Source: Macrolepiota albuminosa
Taxonomy: Eukaryota; Basidiomycota; Agaricomycetes; Agaricales; Agaricaceae
Direction of reading: 5' to 3'
Assembly: GCA_027475525.1 (NCBI GenBank)
Contig: JAMWFC010000082.1
Coordinates: 2,294,001 to 2,358,000, forward strand
Length of the DNA stretch: 64,000 nt
The notes below the pieces were generated by a model. The model was given only the letters and a program-made list of their open reading frames with translations, searched no databases and was not told the origin of the DNA. Shown piece by piece: positions 36,401-47,221 of this stretch. The position numbers and the translations under genes were made by a program. Position 1 is the first letter of the stretch. Each line of letters opens with the position of its first letter.

Positions 36401-37932
36401 GAAGATCTCTAACCTCCCGAGGCAATACATTCTGTGGTATTTGTAATGTTGGCACAGCTAGAGCGTACACCAAATTGCGGACCACCAGAACTACGTCGTA
36501 TAACAGGTCATTCAATTGAGCATCCTCTTCTGGTCTTCGCGCCAAACCATTGATCCGAATGTTGTCAAGGACGCTCTGAACCGCAGACTCGGCAGTAGTA
36601 ACAAGTTCGGTTATGCCTTCCGGTAGTGAAGGAGCAACGAGCTGCTGTAAAGAGCGAGATATGTGCTCGGTTATGGTGTATTTAGGAAGGGTGTTGGCCA
36701 AGGCGGTTGGTCGAGTATGCGTTTCAGAGGACAGTTTGCTGAGTGCCCGTTTGTTCGTTGGTGTACGAACTGGGACTTGACGGGAATGTCTAGAAAGATC
36801 CTTGGAATATTGACTGGAATGTCTGATGCCACTGTCCGCAGCTTTTTGTCGGAGCAGCGAAGTTGTTGGTTGGGAGACGGCATTATCGACAATCTCTGAC
36901 CATGTCCTCATAATTCGTCCATCGACCTTATCGTAGTGTGACTTTCGACCTTCATGCAGCTTTTTGTCCCATGACTCTGAAGCCGGTGGACGACGTAATA
37001 TTTCTGGCCCTACATTATCTTGCTCAATTACCGTCGATATGAGTGTCTTGCGCCTGGTGGAAAAAACGTCCCTCGTTCGTGAACTCAATGTTTGTGATGC
37101 CAGACCCGCAGATTCGGAGTCAGAATGATACTCATCTCGTGGCATCACATACAGGTTTGGTCCATTTTGATTGTTCACATAGAAGACCTATTAAGATCTT
37201 AGCATATTGAGGTCATGACATTCAGTACTAGAAACATACCTGCCCATCGGAGCGGACTCCTCTAATCCAATGGTCACTCGGTTTAGATTTTTCGACAGAT
37301 GTACTGGCAGAACTTGCAGAAATTGTGCTCTTCCTCGACGCAAGTACTTCATTCTTCAGCCACCTCTCGTTTGCTTCTTGATCTACCGGGCACTTGACGG
37401 TCTGAGACATGTTGGTCACAGACGAGATGGACAACGGCCGTTGCACTAGTGTCTCTATTGCCAATGGTTTTACGGAAAGAAGGGCCCGTTTTGCTTCGTC
37501 GTCTGATATAACTTCGACGTAGTTGGACGGAAACCAGCCGCGCTCATCTCTGAGTAGCCCGTCCCACCAGCCCGAAGGTTCCTGCGTTAGAACTTCCATG
37601 ACATCACCACGCCTAAAGGAAAGCGCCGAACCGTCCTGAGCCTCGAAGTCATAGAGTGCGCGGCAAAAGAAAGTCATGAGTTCCTTGTCCTCCGAGTGAG
37701 AGTTTTGTTGTCGCATATGAGATGGCTGGATTTGGATGACGGGATACGTTTCCTGCTTGGGCTGAGCAAGGAAGGATTGATGATAGTTTAAGTACGAGTC
37801 TAAGGGGGTCGCTTGAGTCATCATGCTAGCTGACAGTAAGTGAGGGAGGTTTTCAGGATTTGTGAGTGCAACACACCAAGTGCAGTGCCCATCACCAATC
37901 ATAGTTAGAGATGCTTCCTTGCAACCATCCAT
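33443..37932 (-). CDS. Ras guanine-nucleotide exchange factor, SH3-REM-RasGEF (Cdc25 type), paralogue A
   Basis: Activates Ras by GDP release. Minus-strand order: first an SH3 domain (about 37660-37510: CRALYDFEAQDGSALSFRRG, EPSGWWDGLLRDERGWFPSN, YVEV). A degenerate WW-like patch follows (SESWDKKLHEGRKSHYDKVD near 36985). The helical middle has LPRYSYPKRLHGAFNTQNVG then AGRWKGFGWISLDEEQAASR (36170-36060) and HVARHVDVDGLLQDGTGPYG. Next is the RasGEF N-terminal (REM) module: TVKGGTLPALVERLTAHDKV, then SFNRAFLMTFKSFMTVNELF. The catalytic RasGEF domain starts PLELARQLTLMESSLYRKI (34360), with GLTTPPIHRLKRTWELVGQQ, NPPCVPFIG and ..DMLSGGLVNFRKRQRAFEII. It ends LLLESGFL at 33443. ATG 37932 is the first in-frame ATG of the SH3 exon. 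It is a tandem paralogue of the gene at 40.2-44.5 kb. Confidence 0.92.
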
Positions 37933-38450
37933 CGCGTTGATGGTTATACCTACCTTGATCACCGCCTGTCTTCAAAAGCCATTGGGAAAAGTTGAAGATT
38001 TTTCTGCGCAACACCATGTGGTATTTTGTCTGCTCAGCAACCTCGTCGTACATCCCTGAAGTCGCTCAGGAAGGGTAAAAATCTATTACGTAATTTCTGG
38101 CATCAGTTTCGGTTCAAAACAAAATCATCTCAATCTGATGATGCACTCGAGGCAACTCCTTACAATCAGACTTTGAAATGATATCTCACGCAAAACAGAT
38201 CTGATTTATGAGATGGTACTCGGAAGTCTTTGAGAACCGGCCCAAACACAAGGAGGTGTATACCTCTAGCAGCATGAGGAACCGTAAGCATGCTGTTTTT
38301 TTCAGTAAATGTCAGACTTATGACGAATTTCTCTCAAGTTGACAAGAAACAGCTCTGAGACCTGCTGCCCATGATCAAAAGAAGCTATCACCGTCGCAGT
38401 ACTCTGTTCTGTTATCAACGAAATCGACCGTCAAAACTTGAGAGTGATAT

Positions 38451-38604
38451 TTACAAATATGTCTTTGGTTGCAAGCCGAAGCTCACAGGTGAGAGAAGTG
38501 GCCTTTAGTCTAGAAATATGTTCTTTGTTACAAATATGTCTTTGGTTGCAAGCCGAAGCTCACAGGTGAGAGAAGTGGCCTTTAGTCTAGAAATATGTTC
38601 TTTG
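38451..38604. repeat. 77-bp perfect tandem duplication, 38451-38527 and 38528-38604 (intergenic)
   Basis: Exact period-77 head-to-tail copies. Flanks differ (t against g before; taca against tata after). No coding consequence. Same unit length as the other seven sites but unrelated sequence. Confidence 0.97.
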
Positions 38605-38841
38605 TATATACAATAACTATCCATGTTTCTTTTCAGGAGTTGGAGGGTGGCTGGATTAAGTTACAGAATACAAGTTCCACATCGTGAACCGATTTCGCAT
38701 CATTGACGAGCATTCAGAGATAACGATCTTTTAAGAAAAGGTAGGTACAAACATTGTTCCAAGTTTGTAGCCCAAGATACAACAGGCGTAGCGGACAAGT
38801 ATGTGTACACTGTAGAAGTATGTAATCAACCGCCGGAAGAA

Positions 38842-39108
38842 TTAAGTGGTAACATCGTGCATGAATTCCCTCACAACATCGCGAAGAAGTAGGCAATGCT
38901 GAATAACTATCCTCCGAGTCACAACATCTTCCATCGGCCGAAACTTAACAACAGGCGTACACTTCTTCACGACAGTCTCCTCCGCCGGATACAATCCCTT
39001 CTCCACCGCGCGAACAAGATTCTCGCTCACGGGGATCTTGTAAAAAATCACCTTTGTTCCAACCATCGTGATCGCGGGCATAGTGAAATTTATTTCGGCT
39101 AACCCCAT
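38842..39108 (-). CDS. Short conserved-looking fragment of a lineage-specific fungal protein
   Basis: An 89-codon frame reading PAITMVGTKVIFYKIPVSEN, then LVRAVEKGLYPAEETVV and RRIVIQHCLLLRDVVREFM. The pattern (hydrophobic strand, YKIPV, LVRAVxxGxYPAxET, then a helix) has the look of a small Agaricomycete-specific family I have seen as hypothetical proteins. It could be the last exon of a gene whose 5' part is lost or unrecognised, or a pseudogene relic. Function unknown. Confidence 0.35.
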   Translation of the reverse strand: MGLAEINFTMPAITMVGTKVIFYKIPVSENLVRAVEKGLYPAEETVVKKCTPVVKFRPMEDVVTRRIVIQHCLLLRDVVREFMHDVTT

Positions 39109-40173
39109 ATTGAATCAGTTCTTGTTATTGTGTACAATGGCAGCAATTGAGCGCCGCCACTAGGATAGATGGATTTTTCCTCTTGAACAAGCAAATATAT
39201 CATGTTATCAAAAGATAGTGGGCACACATCAGGCTTCGCCTGACAGGTGTCGCCGCAAACGACAAACCGGAGCAGAACATTAAATATTTCCCCGAGAAGA
39301 AGAAAAAAACCTCACGCATACATTCTTCTCCACACAGCATCCTATATGCACCCATAAATCTCCAAGAACGGTTAACAAAGCGCCGAATAACATCAACTGG
39401 ACAAGCATTGAGTGCATCAAATACTGCTTTTTTAGCATCTTCAACTTTTTTGGCTTAGGCACTTGACGATAGCGATATTTTACCCATCTCCTGTTGGCAA
39501 GTCCTTCCCGCCCCCGCCGTGCACCGGTTTCGGACTCGGAGCGAATATATGTAGTACATCTCTCTCGCGCATGCTTTTGTTTTGGCATTTGAAATAACTC
39601 ACAACTCAATACGCAGTTGCAATTTTTAAATTTTTGACTTTCTCTGTCGTCAATTGTAGTGTAGCTGCTAAGAGTATCAACGAGACAAAAATACATATAG
39701 AACGTTGCAAGATAGCAGATGGGTTCGAGCCCATCTAGTTGCTGCTCTTGCCGACGTGTTCCATTTTCGGTGTTTCATCCAATTGCTAGGCCAAGAGTAA
39801 TTTTCATTGCATTTTTGTGTCTTGATGTAGGTTCTTAATTTCGGTCGCTGAAAAAGATTGAGTTCAGGGACATGTCTATTCTGCACTGGAGAGCAGAAAC
39901 GCAGACATAGTTAGTAGACCCTGAAGGATCCACGCAACATCCAGGCTGGCCTCAGCTGACTTTTAAGGACCTCTCTTTCCTTGCCGCGGACGGGGAAAAG
40001 TAGTTGATGGCTGGCGGCCAGATTTGGACTTCATGAAGATTCTCAGTTACATGTCTATACCTCACATATAATACAAGGGTGATCCTGATCCTATAAGAAC
40101 AGCATAAGCAATGCCAAATGTACACATGATGCAGGAATTTTGTCGTTTCAATGAATATGATTAGATTTGGACC

Positions 40174-43100
40174 TCATAAGAAGCCACTCTCTTGCAGTAA
40201 ACGTGCCATCTTCTCATCTTCACGTTCTCTGGGTTCGCGCTCAAGACTCAGCGTCCAGAATTGCTCGCTCGATGCTTTGCTATCGGTAAACTGATTCAGC
40301 GACTCGTCGATGAAGGCTTGCACGGAAGGTATGGGCTGTAAGTTGAAAGGCTGTGCTTGCCAGCGCTTAATGTCGTTGATGACCTCAGACGCCTTTTGAC
40401 GTTTGCGAAAATTCACAAGTCCTCCTGGCAGCATGTCGGGGTTCCCATCTTGTATGAATTGTAATGTCGAAAGAAAGACCCCTAAACCAAATGTCAGGGT
40501 TGGAACAGGAAAACGACTTCCGTCGGTCTCACCAATGAAAGGGACACAAGGCGGGGTCACTGATGCCATGAGCTGCCGGTACTTCGTGAAATTTTTGTTG
40601 CTGTCGATAGTCATTTCACAAGCAGTAAATTGCACCATGCTTCGCTGGTTAACTTGTTCCCAAGTACGCTTGAGCCGACGTATCGGCGGTGTGTTGAGAC
40701 CTGAAGTAATGGCGATCATAGAAGAGAAATTGTTGAGAGTTCGACAACGCTGGAAGAGAAATTAGCAGGAGGTAACTCATGTCTGATTGTACTCACGTCA
40801 GCTACGCTGATCAGATATTTGACTGTGGAAGCTCGCTTGCGGGAATCTTCCTTGCTGAGCACACAATCTGCCACCCAGTCTGCAATCTGGAGGGAATACC
40901 ATCAATTTGAATTATTTATTGCGATACGGAATACTAACCCGATTACTCATTTGTATGACAGTAGCAATATTATCCATATTGTCCGTCTTCTGTTCGCGAG
41001 CTCGTTGGAGGCATTCCATGGGTTTGATCTTCTGATAGAGATTGCTTTCCATGATGGTGAGCTGGCGCGCGAGTTCAAGCGGTTCAATGTCTACAAGCTT
41101 GAGTTTCTTGGTTGTCTTTGGATATATGGGCGGAGGCGGTGTGCTCAGTGGCATTGCTTTAAGCGCATTGTTGTCATTCCTAATCTACAGATAACGTGAG
41201 AAAATGTTGGAGAGTGAAAAGGTCAATTAACAGACATACCGCACGGTCGATGTACACCAACACTTGTTTCGCAGCACCAAATTGCGAGACTTCGTCTGAT
41301 GACACAAAAGCTTTCATACGCTCAAAGATATGAAAGTCCTCCTTTTCCAGTATATCATCGTCCTTCAACATTGTGACGAACGTGTTGATGACACTGAGCG
41401 CATCGTTTAACATTATTGATAAGACTGATATTGTAACATACCGTATTTGAATGAGATGCTTCTTCTGTTTTTCCCAATCCTTCAGTTCCTCAGGTTTAAG
41501 ACCAGCCGGTGGCTCTAGTCTGAACCTGGCAACGAGAAGATTAAAAAGCTCGTTGACGGTCATAAAAGATTTGAATGTCATCAGGAAAGCCTGGTTGAAA
41601 GTAGGATCTGCACAGCAAATACGAGCATGAGCATTAGATCGACAAAATGAAACGGAAGTAACATGCCAACTTGATCATGGGCAGTGAGGCGCTCCACCAG
41701 ACTGGGCAGAGTTCCACCCTTCACGGTGTTGTCAGCTTCAATCAAGATATCCTCAGGACTATAATTTGGGCGAAGATACCACGGTTTATGGTCAGCGGCG
41801 ACTTTGCTTGCGTACTCGGCACCCAATAGTTTTTCTAGCTTTCGCGAACCCACTGCTCGTGGAGGCGACTTCACAGCCGTACCGACAAAATCGGCTTATG
41901 ATACCATGAAAATGTGATCAGAAGATAAAGAAACAATGAGACTCACGATCTCTTCCATCATGTGGCTCTTTTTCTTCCTCAGGAACAAGCGTATTCGTTG
42001 CCGAGTACTCGAACGATGTAGAATGTAAAGTATGGCTGGCATCGCTGTTCGTATGGGGTCGTGTGTATGACGGGTAAGATTCCGGCATCTTTGACGATTT
42101 CGCAGGTGGATGTACAAAAGCCATTTCCATACTGACCACTGTGTCTGGAGTATCATCAGGCATATATGCAGGACGAATGCTCACTCGAGACATTCGCCAC
42201 TCTATAGAGCCATTATAGTCACCAGAAGACATTTCGGCCTGTTCGTGACCTAGTGAAAGAAGGGCATCAAGTGTGTCAAGCAGATCAGAGATGTTGGCGA
42301 CCAGTGAGGAGGAAAGAGCGTCAAGATGATCCCAGGCATATCTCCTTTCCTTACGATATTGCAAGAGGTTTGAACTTCGCACTGACTGCAGCGTAAAGAA
42401 GAAAACTGCAGTGTCGTTATACACTGCTTGAACAACTGCCTCAAGCGTCCGAACAAGCTGGCGAGCAGTCTCCACTGTTCGGCTGTAAGGGCTGGAGGCT
42501 GAACTGCCGTCCTGCTGGATATCATCGATATCAACATGCCGAGCAACGTGAATATCAGATATACAAGTGAGCAAGGAGGCGATCTGCGACACGAGTACTT
42601 TGCCATAGAGTCGGACCTGCTCGACTACAGAAGGATCAGTAGAGAGTTGAAAGTAGCAGGAAACTCTTGACTTGCCTGATTTCAGGCCGGGGGCTTGCAA
42701 AGCGGGTAACAGGTCTTGAAATCGTTCGTTGAGATCGGTCGAATATTGCTTGAGTTCCGATATCACTTCAGGCCCTAAGACTCTTTGTGATGACACTTGA
42801 TCGTCATCTAGACGTACCCATCCGAAACCCTTCCACCGTCCAGCTTCCCCTGCACCAACAAGTCCTAGACCTATATTTCTTGTGCTGAAGACGCCATGTA
42901 CACGTTTAGGATATTTACGGCGAGGTAATTCAGAGCTATTTTCCAGTCGTTGAACCTGGAGCACGAATGCAGCTACATCATTCTTGAGGCCCTCTGCGTC
43001 AACCTCAATTCGGCTTAGAGTATCCGCCAGCACTACACCGGAATCATAATAAAGGGCTCGTGCCGAGAGAACCAGACGAGACAGCGTGGCGGTCACTTTA

Positions 43101-44543
43101 CGCTGAACAGGCTTAAGAGGAGACTGAGGTGGCGAAGTATTTTTGACTTCGCTGTCCAGTAAGTTTGTAGGGATTTGGAGAGTTGGTGCGGCGAGAGTGT
43201 ATAGAAGATTGCGAACCATTAGTACAACATTGTATATCAAGTCATTCATTTTTCGATCTTCTTCGGCTCTCCGTACCATACCATTCATTTGGATATTATT
43301 AATCACGGCATCAATGGCTGAATTGGTAGCAGAAGTGAGTTCATCTATTTCTGTGGCGCGGTCCTGATGGGGAGTTGAAATGTGTTTCTGCAGGGCCTGA
43401 GCTAAGCGCTCAGCTGTGGTAGAGTCAAGAGCGACTCTATCCTTGGCAGTCAACCTATTTTTCAGTTCCGATGATAGTTTGGTAGGATGTCCGTTAGTTG
43501 TCGATCTACGAGATAAGGGTTCATGGGGATGTATATCAGAGTTGTCGGAGTAAACGCTGAAACGTTGACTACCGTCTGTCGGTCTTTGCTGAGGCGGCGA
43601 AGACGATACATGAGAAGATGTGCGCGGCGAAGCATCAGGTCGCGTCAGAGAGACTTTGCCAGTAATTTTGTTGTAGAAGTAAAATGATCTTCCATCGTCG
43701 CGCAACTTTCTTACCCATGGCTCGGGCGTCGTCCCCGTTCGACGTGGAATACCAAAACCAGCAGTATCCTGCATGGCATTATCATCTTCGGATGATCCAT
43801 TAAGACCAAAGATTAGTCCCGTGCTTGTCCCTGACCGCGATGACGATTGCGACGTTAGACCTACGAGATCGGTATCGGAAATCTCGTCGTCCAGTTCCGG
43901 AGCCTCGCGAGAACGTTGTCCGGTTTGAGTGTTCACGTAAAATAGTATCTTGATATTGTCTAAGACAAGACATAGCAGGCACAGGTGACGCAGAACATAC
44001 CTGTCCATTAGGGCCAACCTCTGGCATCCAATAATCATCGGTTTGAGATGTATTCACAGACCCATTTCCCAAATCGATGCCGTATCTTGGAGACAGGGTC
44101 TCATTCTCCAACCACTCGTCTGCTTCTGGTCCCATCCCACGCATCATACCATGGCTCCTGTCAACCATAGAAGAATCGGCCAATGTCTGTAACATTGAGG
44201 ACTCTGTACCAGATGATTGTGCAAGATAGATCTGTTCTGCCTCTTCATCCGAAATGACCTGGACATAGTTAGAGGGGAACCAGCCGCGGTCATCTCCAAG
44301 TAGCCCATCCCACCATCCCGACGGTTCCTGCGTTAGAACTTCGATGACTTCCCCTTTACGGAACGAAAGGGATGATTCACTCTGAGCCTCGTAGTCGTAG
44401 AGCGCACGACAAAAAAGGGTATTAAGAAACTGTTCATTCTCCATGACTTCTTCCTGTTGTTGGGTCAGCTTAGTGGACGTTGCATGTTTCGTTTCAGCGT
44501 CATAGAGAGGATTAGAATACATAGTAGTGACCGCAGTGGCCAT
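40174..44543 (-). CDS. Ras guanine-nucleotide exchange factor, SH3-WW-REM-RasGEF (Cdc25 type), paralogue B
   Basis: Same family and exon plan as the gene at 33.4-37.9 kb. ATG 44541-44543. The SH3 domain reads CRALYDYEAQSESSLSFRKG, EPSGWWDGLLGDDRGWFPSN, YVQV (44410-44260). Unlike paralogue A it keeps a recognisable WW domain at about 43720-43640: EPWVRKLRDDGRSFYFYNK then ITGKVSLTRP. The middle has LPRRKYPKRVHGVFSTRNIG, AGRWKGFGWVRLDDDQVSSQ and HVARHVDIDDIQQDGSSASS. The REM part reads VKGGTLPSLVERLTAHDQVG, then QAFLMTFKSFMTVNELFNLL. The RasGEF domain reads PLELARQLTIMESNLYQKIK, LNTPPIRRLKRTWEQVNQRS, VTPPCVPFIGE and MLPGGLVNFRKRQKASEVI, ending LLQESGFL at 40174. Likely Cdc25/Ste6-like activator of Ras-cAMP/MAPK signalling at the plasma membrane. 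Confidence 0.93.
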
Positions 44544-44818
44544 GGGGGGGAGTGGGGCAGAATAGTTGGCAAACGGGAGATGAGCGTCAGTTGGGACGAC
44601 TTGAAGCTCTGTCGCTCATTATATTCTCGATCACATGACGAATTGGCACTGACCCCTGACATTCCTCAATAATGTTAGAAGGGCGCCCTGCGGCCGCACA
44701 GCCCGCTACTTCATAGAGAAAGAATATTTCTATTTTCACGAGCCATATCTTCATTTTCTCTTTGTATATAGAACAACATTTTATCTCGTTTTGGATAATA
44801 ATCACATTTCTTTCCCTT

Positions 44819-45150
44819 TCAACCGTTGACGCTATCCAATTGCCAGTCAAGGAACCCTCCTCTCCTATTGTTAGAATCGGGAATTGTGTCTGATTCGAGG
44901 GACAGTAAGAATCTGAACCCATCACCATCTCTGAACCACCGTCGCGTTCTTGGACAATTTCTTTCGATTCCACAGACATGGTCATTAAATTCGGGCCAAT
45001 TTGCAAGTGTCGCATAACCAGTATAACCCCACGCTTCATATTTCGCAAGCGATGAACCGAATCCCATTGCGTTCCATCCAAGCGATTGAACAGCCGTCGA
45101 ATTAAATACGTTTCGATAACCAAACGTTAAGTCTGGATATGCACAATAGA
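44819..45150 (-). CDS. C-terminal exon of a lineage-specific fungal protein of unknown function
   Basis: Minus-strand open stretch reading YCAYPDLTFGYRNVFNSTAV, then QSLGWNAMGFGSSLAKYEAW, GYTGYATLANWPEFNDHVCG and RTRRWFRDGDGFRFLLSL, ending at 44819. It reads open upstream past its first ATG, which suggests the tail of a longer spliced gene, possibly with the frames at 45167-46321. I do not recognise a functional domain. The W/G/F-rich pattern resembles expanded hypothetical families of mushroom genomes. Confidence 0.35.
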
Positions 45151-45166
45151 TTTCCTTTTTTGTAGA

Positions 45167-46321
45167 TCATGCGGAACGTAAGATCATAATCAACTGACGG
45201 GCAGATTGAATGTTCAGTTGAGGTCCAAATTCCCGGATAACAAATGACTGGATTTCAGAAGGAAGAAGGACCGATAAATCTAAAGACGATGCATGACACA
45301 ATGTGCGACAACCTGTATTTCCTTGAGAGTGTGCACAGTTTCCTTCAAGTGTATGCTTAATAACACAACTGAGGATAATATCACAATCACCGGCTGCAGA
45401 GATACCATGTGCAGCCGCAATCTGAAGTGCATCAACTCGAGAAATATGACGACTCATAGTCAAAAAAGGGGGCAATGGAGCATTACTGTCATTGGCAATT
45501 TTACTCAAGAATTCAACCAATAACGTTCGACAATGCGGGAGGCGATCAAGACCAAGAGCCTTACACAAAGCACGAATCTCCAAAATTGGTGTATTTTCTG
45601 AACGCGCATGATTGATTACAGCGTCAAATAGAGCAACCTTCAAGACATGAGAATCAACCACGGGCGAACATGTGGAAGATTCACGTCCCAGTGACACTGA
45701 ACAAAGGCCATTCAAGAGATGGTGAATCAAAACATTTTGGCAATCAGCAACAGTATCACGAATGGACAGACCATGAGAATGAATACTTTCGAACAACACA
45801 TCATGAGAAAATGGTGAGAGAGCAAAGGTGTCTGAGGAATCCATGGAAAATATTGTTTTCGTTGTTTTGTTTACAAAAGCAGACAATGATACATGATTGT
45901 CACGAAGAGACTGTGCGGAAAAAGGGATCACCACTGTAAAATGGTAAGACCAGGAAAACTATTTAGTAAAAAACGAACCATTTGGATAGGAGGGGTAGTT
46001 GCTGTTAGGAGCGTCAAGTAATCGGACATCCTCGGGGGAAATTGGACAATGACCAAGGGTTATGAAATATTCTCGCAATTGTGCAAACCAATCGAGGCCG
46101 AGGGTGACAAGAATACCAGAGAACGGCGAAATAGAAAAAGTTAAGAGACAGGATAAAGATGTTTGAGGATGATATGAGGACACAAGAATGACGGGTTGCC
46201 TGACAGGGAAAGCCGTGGAGAGACCATGACTATCGAAAAGAGAGCGAGAGAGACTGCTAGAACGTGCGGAGACATTGAAATGCACAGGGAGTTTAACAGA
46301 ACCCAACGGAGCGGTCATCAA
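45167..46321 (-). CDS. Lineage-specific hypothetical protein, possibly mobile-element-derived
   Basis: Two consecutive minus-strand frames. The first (46321-45959) has SVKLPVHFNVSARSSSLSRS and SPFSGILVTLGLDWFAQLRE. The second (45934-45167) has SPFSHDVLFESIHSHGLSIR, DCQNVLIHHLLNGLC, EIRALCKALGLDRLPHCRTL and SRHISRVDALQIAAAHGISA. They are probably joined by an intron near 45960-45940. The ILVTLGLDWF strand faintly recalls aspartic-protease-like segments seen in mushroom orphan families. No transposase, helicase or reverse-transcriptase motif is present. Whether it belongs with the exon at 44819-45150 is unresolved. Confidence 0.35.
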
Positions 46322-47221
46322 GACGAATGAAAAGAACAGGAGACAGGATGGCAGAGAAAGTGTGAAGAAGGGAAATCAGGAAACAAATTAGAACGACGAC
46401 GAAATAAAGCGTGAATGAGACACAGGAGGAAATGTTTTACAGGAAAAAGGGTCAAAAAAGGAGGAAGTGAGACCATGAGAGTCAAGAAAAGGGGACACGA
46501 GAAACAAAGACGAAACAAGAAGTGCAAAAAATAGGAGATAGGCGTGAGCGTTCTGGATCGAAAACAAGCACCATATGACGAAAAAGGAAAGAAATTTAGA
46601 TTAAGGCGCGGGAATGACGACAATAAAAGAAACAGTGAATCGTTTGCCTCATGAACAAGAAACAAGGGGCAAGGACGGGCAGCGGACTGAGACCTTCACG
46701 TGATCAATTGTCAGACAGCGGAAAAAAACCAGTGTCGTTCACAGGCCATAGACCCACTACTAAAGTAGCGGGAATTGCAAGACATTCTCTCGTTTTATAT
46801 CTATTATACTTTTGCGTAACGTTAACTGAATCTTTTCGCACTTTAAACAGATTTTCTTCACATACTCGACATACATCGGCATAATGAATAAATCTTATTA
46901 AATGAATGAATCATCACGAAAGTTACCATGGAGTCTGAACTGATGTTTGATACGTCCGTAATCCCAATCGACTTGAACGGTAATCCAAAATTCAATACAA
47001 AAATACACATAAAATTTGGGTGTTGTGGTAAAACAACTTCAGAACTCCAGTTCTTCAAAACTGAGCGCAAGTATGTGAATATATATGCATAAATGGAGTA
47101 TCCGATAACTGAAGCTTATACCATGGGGAAACATCAGTACTAGACCATACCTATCTCATCGGTTGAAGCGGTTTTGGAGACCAAACAAGACAGGCAACTA
47201 CCCCTCCACTCACAGCATGTC
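46322..47221. other. Intergenic stretch with strong purine skew on the plus strand in its left part
   Basis: From about 46322 to 46680 the plus strand is dominated by A and G (many gaa/aag/gga runs). The opposite strand therefore yields a long frame rich in S, F, L and P that does not look like a protein. The right part, to 47221, holds the 3' region of EFL1 and short chance frames only. Confidence 0.5.

Larger units (their letters stand above)
37933..40173. other. Spacer between the RasGEF paralogues, about 2.2 kb
   Basis: Holds the promoter of paralogue A, one of the 77-bp duplications (38451-38604), a short lineage-specific coding fragment (38842-39108) and small minus-strand frames around 39280-39700 without recognisable domains. 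A tRNA T-arm-like string near 39719-39734 has no full cloverleaf. Confidence 0.5.

Noticed and set aside
39678..39741. tRNA-like segment with a perfect T-arm (ATGGG TTCGAGC CCCAT) and near-complementary ends
   Set aside because: Only about 64 nt lie between the paired ends, no D-arm or anticodon arm can be drawn, and one end pair mismatches. At most a tRNA-derived relic.
46318..46665. 115-codon minus-strand frame rich in F, L, S and P
   Set aside because: It is explained by the purine-rich plus strand; no domain, no splice partners.
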